44,313 nt of DNA from Streptococcus mitis (GTDB lineage Bacteria > Bacillota > Bacilli > Lactobacillales > Streptococcaceae), in NCBI RefSeq assembly GCF_001579045.1, contig NZ_KQ970264.1, positions 8,614-52,926 on the forward strand, in the 5' to 3' direction. Below, in pieces: positions 41,989-44,313 of the stretch. Both the position numbers and the translations under genes were made by a program. Every line of letters begins with the position of its first letter. The stretch's first letter is position 1. A model generated the notes under the pieces. That model was not told where the DNA came from, searched no databases, and saw nothing but the letters and a program-made list of their open reading frames with translations.

Positions 41989-44211
41989 CTAGCCGTTGGT
42001 TCGTTTGACAGAATAAACCTCAGGCACACTCTTAATCTTGTCCACGACCGTGGTCAGTGTAGAGAGGTTGGTAATGCCAAAGGATACATGGATATTAGCA
42101 AATTTCATATCCTTGGTTGGTTGGGCGTTGACTGTTGAGATATTCTTGGTTGTGTTTGAAAGAACTTGCAGTACATCGTTCAACAGTCCTGTACGGTTGA
42201 GACCATAGATATCGATATGAGCCATATACTCCTTATTTGAGTTTGAATACTGATCTTCCCACTCCACATCAAGGAGACGTTGCTCGTAGTTTTCTTGGGC
42301 ACGCAGGTTCATACAGTCCACACGGTGAATAGCTACACCACGCCCCTTGGTGATATAGCCAACAATATCATCACCAGGAACAGGATTACAACACTTAGCA
42401 ATCCGCACTAGGAGACCTGAGGCTCCTTCAATGACCACACCACCCTCATGCTTAACCTTGAGGGTTTCTTTGTTTTCAACCTTGATCTCGCCACCTTTGA
42501 CAAGCTCTTCTGCTTCCGCCTTGGCCTTGGCACGTTCTTCTTCACGGCGTTCTTTTTCAGTCAGACGGTTAAAGACGGTAATCGCACCGATTTCTCCAAA
42601 ACCAATGGCCGCAAAGAGGGATTCTTCTGTTTTATAGCTAGTCTTTTGCAGAACTTGGTCCATGTGGCGCTTGTCCATAAATTTATTGGCTACATAGCCA
42701 TTTTCTTGGAACTGGGCCATCAACATTTCACGCCCCTTGTTGACAGACAATTCCTTATCTTGGTTTTTAAAGAACTGACGAATCTTGTTACGCGCCTTGC
42801 TGGTCTTGACCATATTGAGCCAGTCACGACTTGGTCCAAAGGAGTTCGGATTGGTGACAATTTCAACCTGATCCCCTGTCTTGAGCTTGGTTGTCAGTGG
42901 AACCATACGACCGTTGACCTTGGCACCAGTTGCTTTTTCCCCTACTTTAGTATGAATTTCGTAGGCAAAGTCAATCGGTCCTGAATCTTTTGGAAGGGAA
43001 CGAACAGCTCCATCTGGAGTAAAGACATAAATCTCCTCAGCCAGATAGTTTTCCTTGACTGAATCTACAAATTCCTTAGCATCATCAGCCTGGTCTTGGA
43101 GCTCCATCATCTCCTTGATCCAGTTCATCCCAATAGCTGATTCCTTGCTGTTAACCTGCCCCTTAACGCCTTTCTTATAAGCCCAGTGAGCCGCAACCCC
43201 GTACTCAGCCACCTCGTGCATAGCCTTGGTCCGAATTTGGAATTCGATCGGCCCTTTTGGTCCATAAACAGTCGTATGGATAGACTGATAACCATTGGCC
43301 TTGCGGTTAGCGATATAGTCTTTGAAACGACCAGGCATGGGTTTCCAAAGCTCATGCACGTAACCAAGCATGGCATAAACATCACTTTGGGTATCCAAAA
43401 TACAACGAATAGCAATCAGGTCATAGATTTCCTCAAAACGTTTTCTCTTATCCTGCATTTTTCGGAAAATAGAGTAAATATGCTTGGGACGACCGTAAAT
43501 CTTCCCTTTCAAGTGACGATCCGTCGTATATTCCTCTAATTTTGTGACCACCTCATCCACCAAGGCTTCACGCTCTCTGCGTTTTTCCTTCATCATATGG
43601 GTAATCTTGTAAAACTCCGTTGGGTTGAGATAACGGAAAGATAGGTCTTCCAATTCCCATTTGACACTGGAAATCCCCAGACGGTGGGCAAGTGGGGCAT
43701 AGATCTCCATGGTTTCTTTAGAAATGCGCTCCTGCTTGTCTTTTCGAAGATGTTTCAGGGTTCGCATATTGTGCAAGCGGTCAGACAGTTTGACCAAGAT
43801 AACGCGGATGTCCTCAGACATGGCCATGAGCATCTTGCGATGATTTTCCGCTAATTGCTCCTCGATTGATTTGTACTCGACCTTACCAAGCTTGGTAACC
43901 CCATCTACGATTACCCGCACATCAGGACCAAACTCTCTTTCTAAATCGTCCAAGGTCGCATCTGTATCTTCTACCACATCATGCAAGAAACCACAAGCTA
44001 CTGTTACAGCATCCAGCTTGAGTTTGGCTAAAATACCTGCCACTTGGATAGGGTGAATGATATAAGGCTCGCCTGATTTGCGGTATTGACCACTATGACA
44101 ATCCACCGCATAGACCAAGGCCTTATGGACAAAATGGACATCCTCTTCCGTTAAATATTCTTTGGTTAAGGCGACAACTTCTTCGCCTGTTAAATTCACT
44201 TCTTTTGGCAT
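41989..44211 (-). CDS. rel: Bifunctional (p)ppGpp synthetase/hydrolase Rel
   Basis: A 740-residue long Rel. Hydrolase domain with HD pair His77-Asp78 ([10 protein letters not shown]) and His53; synthetase domain with [10 protein letters not shown] and RFKD (295-298), the RxKD motif of enzymes with both activities; TGS (~390-450), zinc-finger region with Cys-Cys in [16 protein letters not shown] and Cys in HRVDC, and a C-terminal ACT domain (~665-740). It controls the stringent response, and through GTP level also CodY activity. RBS GGAGAG. Confidence 0.97.
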   Translation of the reverse strand: MPKEVNLTGEEVVALTKEYLTEEDVHFVHKALVYAVDCHSGQYRKSGEPYIIHPIQVAGILAKLKLDAVTVACGFLHDVVEDTDATLDDLEREFGPDVRVIVDGVTKLGKVEYKSIEEQLAENHRKMLMAMSEDIRVILVKLSDRLHNMRTLKHLRKDKQERISKETMEIYAPLAHRLGISSVKWELEDLSFRYLNPTEFYKITHMMKEKRREREALVDEVVTKLEEYTTDRHLKGKIYGRPKHIYSIFRKMQDKRKRFEEIYDLIAIRCILDTQSDVYAMLGYVHELWKPMPGRFKDYIANRKANGYQSIHTTVYGPKGPIEFQIRTKAMHEVAEYGVAAHWAYKKGVKGQVNSKESAIGMNWIKEMMELQDQADDAKEFVDSVKENYLAEEIYVFTPDGAVRSLPKDSGPIDFAYEIHTKVGEKATGAKVNGRMVPLTTKLKTGDQVEIVTNPNSFGPSRDWLNMVKTSKARNKIRQFFKNQDKELSVNKGREMLMAQFQENGYVANKFMDKRHMDQVLQKTSYKTEESLFAAIGFGEIGAITVFNRLTEKERREEERAKAKAEAEELVKGGEIKVENKETLKVKHEGGVVIEGASGLLVRIAKCCNPVPGDDIVGYITKGRGVAIHRVDCMNLRAQENYEQRLLDVEWEDQYSNSNKEYMAHIDIYGLNRTGLLNDVLQVLSNTTKNISTVNAQPTKDMKFANIHVSFGITNLSTLTTVVDKIKSVPEVYSVKRTNG

Positions 44212-44235
44212 CTCTACTCTCCAATTCTTCCTACC

Positions 44236-44244
44236 ATTTTATCA
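44236..44244 (-). promoter_or_regulatory. rel promoter
   Basis: TGA-TAAAAT (TAAAAT at 44236-44241), extended -10; no good -35 seen. The remaining bases to 44313 hold only TTGACA near 44305, which may be the -35 of a rightward promoter cut by the window edge. Confidence 0.55.
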
Positions 44245-44313
44245 CTTTTTTAAGAATATGAAAACTAGATTGGAACAGAATAGGAAAAAAATATTTCAGA
44301 ATTGCTTGACAAT

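Noticed and set aside
42448-42984. 178-codon plus-strand frame inside rel
   Set aside because: Antisense of a highly conserved gene; hydrophobic composition is due to the complement of Rel codons.
1-44313. Prophage, integrative element, CRISPR-Cas or restriction system
   Set aside because: No integrase, phage structural, cas or methylase genes; nearly all genes are core chromosomal.

Overview
The window is chromosomal DNA of a mitis-group Streptococcus. It carries two BOX elements, a repeat family typical of S. pneumoniae and its close relatives. It also has CodY, a PsaR-type metal repressor, the MurT/GatD lipid II amidation pair, Exp7-type P-ATPase, TCS01-like two-component genes and Rel. 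Gene order follows the part of the pneumococcal chromosome from codY to rel as I remember it. Three differences suggest S. mitis/oralis or a relative rather than S. pneumoniae itself: an amtB-glnK operon, a siderophore-type ABC operon with an esterase beside rpsO, and no sugar-uptake block before exp7. That comparison is from memory, not alignment.

Layout. 1-1.7 kb: an Rpn/PDDEXK nuclease gene with a broken paralogue behind it, then tRNA-Leu(AAG). 1.7-5.3 kb: codY-pncA, a probable small RNA between codY and cshA, and cshA with a structured leader. 5.2-6.9 kb: amtB-glnK under a near-ideal GlnR box. 7-12 kb (+ strand): a flavin disulfide reductase, murT-gatD and pepQ. 12-14 kb: truA-pdxK-ECF S component. 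14-17.7 kb: MFS transporter, phnA-Pr6Pr, LysM protein-cmk. 17.7-22.8 kb: ferredoxin, galE-glycosyltransferase, trmK-nif3-DAO. 22.9-26.1 kb: exp7 and plsC, divergent. 26.2-29.7 kb: iron-siderophore type ABC operon. 29.8-30.7 kb: rpsO with an unusual set of repeated hairpin modules behind it. 30.8-33.5 kb: small membrane protein and T-box-controlled thrS. 33.5-35.8 kb: a compact ABC exporter with the decayed ends of a radical SAM/SPASM gene and an XRE regulator, plus a small element with inverted ends. 35.8-41.5 kb: BceRS-like two-component system, DUF2974 hydrolase, Rrf2 regulator, metallophosphoesterase, psaR and a membrane protein with a cre-like site. 41.5-44.2 kb: rel-dtd.

Nutrient state is a theme: CodY and Rel (branched-chain amino acids, GTP, ppGpp), GlnR (nitrogen), a cre-like site (carbon), PsaR (manganese) and a threonine T-box. 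Four genes (murT, truA, ferredoxin, exp7) look leaderless, with a -10 box 6-7 nt before the start codon and no Shine-Dalgarno.

The most novel-looking material is the rpsO 3' region (29810-30338). A unit of long imperfect hairpin, intrinsic terminator and conserved A module occurs twice, with arms that differ between copies yet still pair. Next are the 3236-3325 small-RNA candidate and the remnant RiPP locus beside the ABC exporter. All calls come from reading the sequence; no database search was run.
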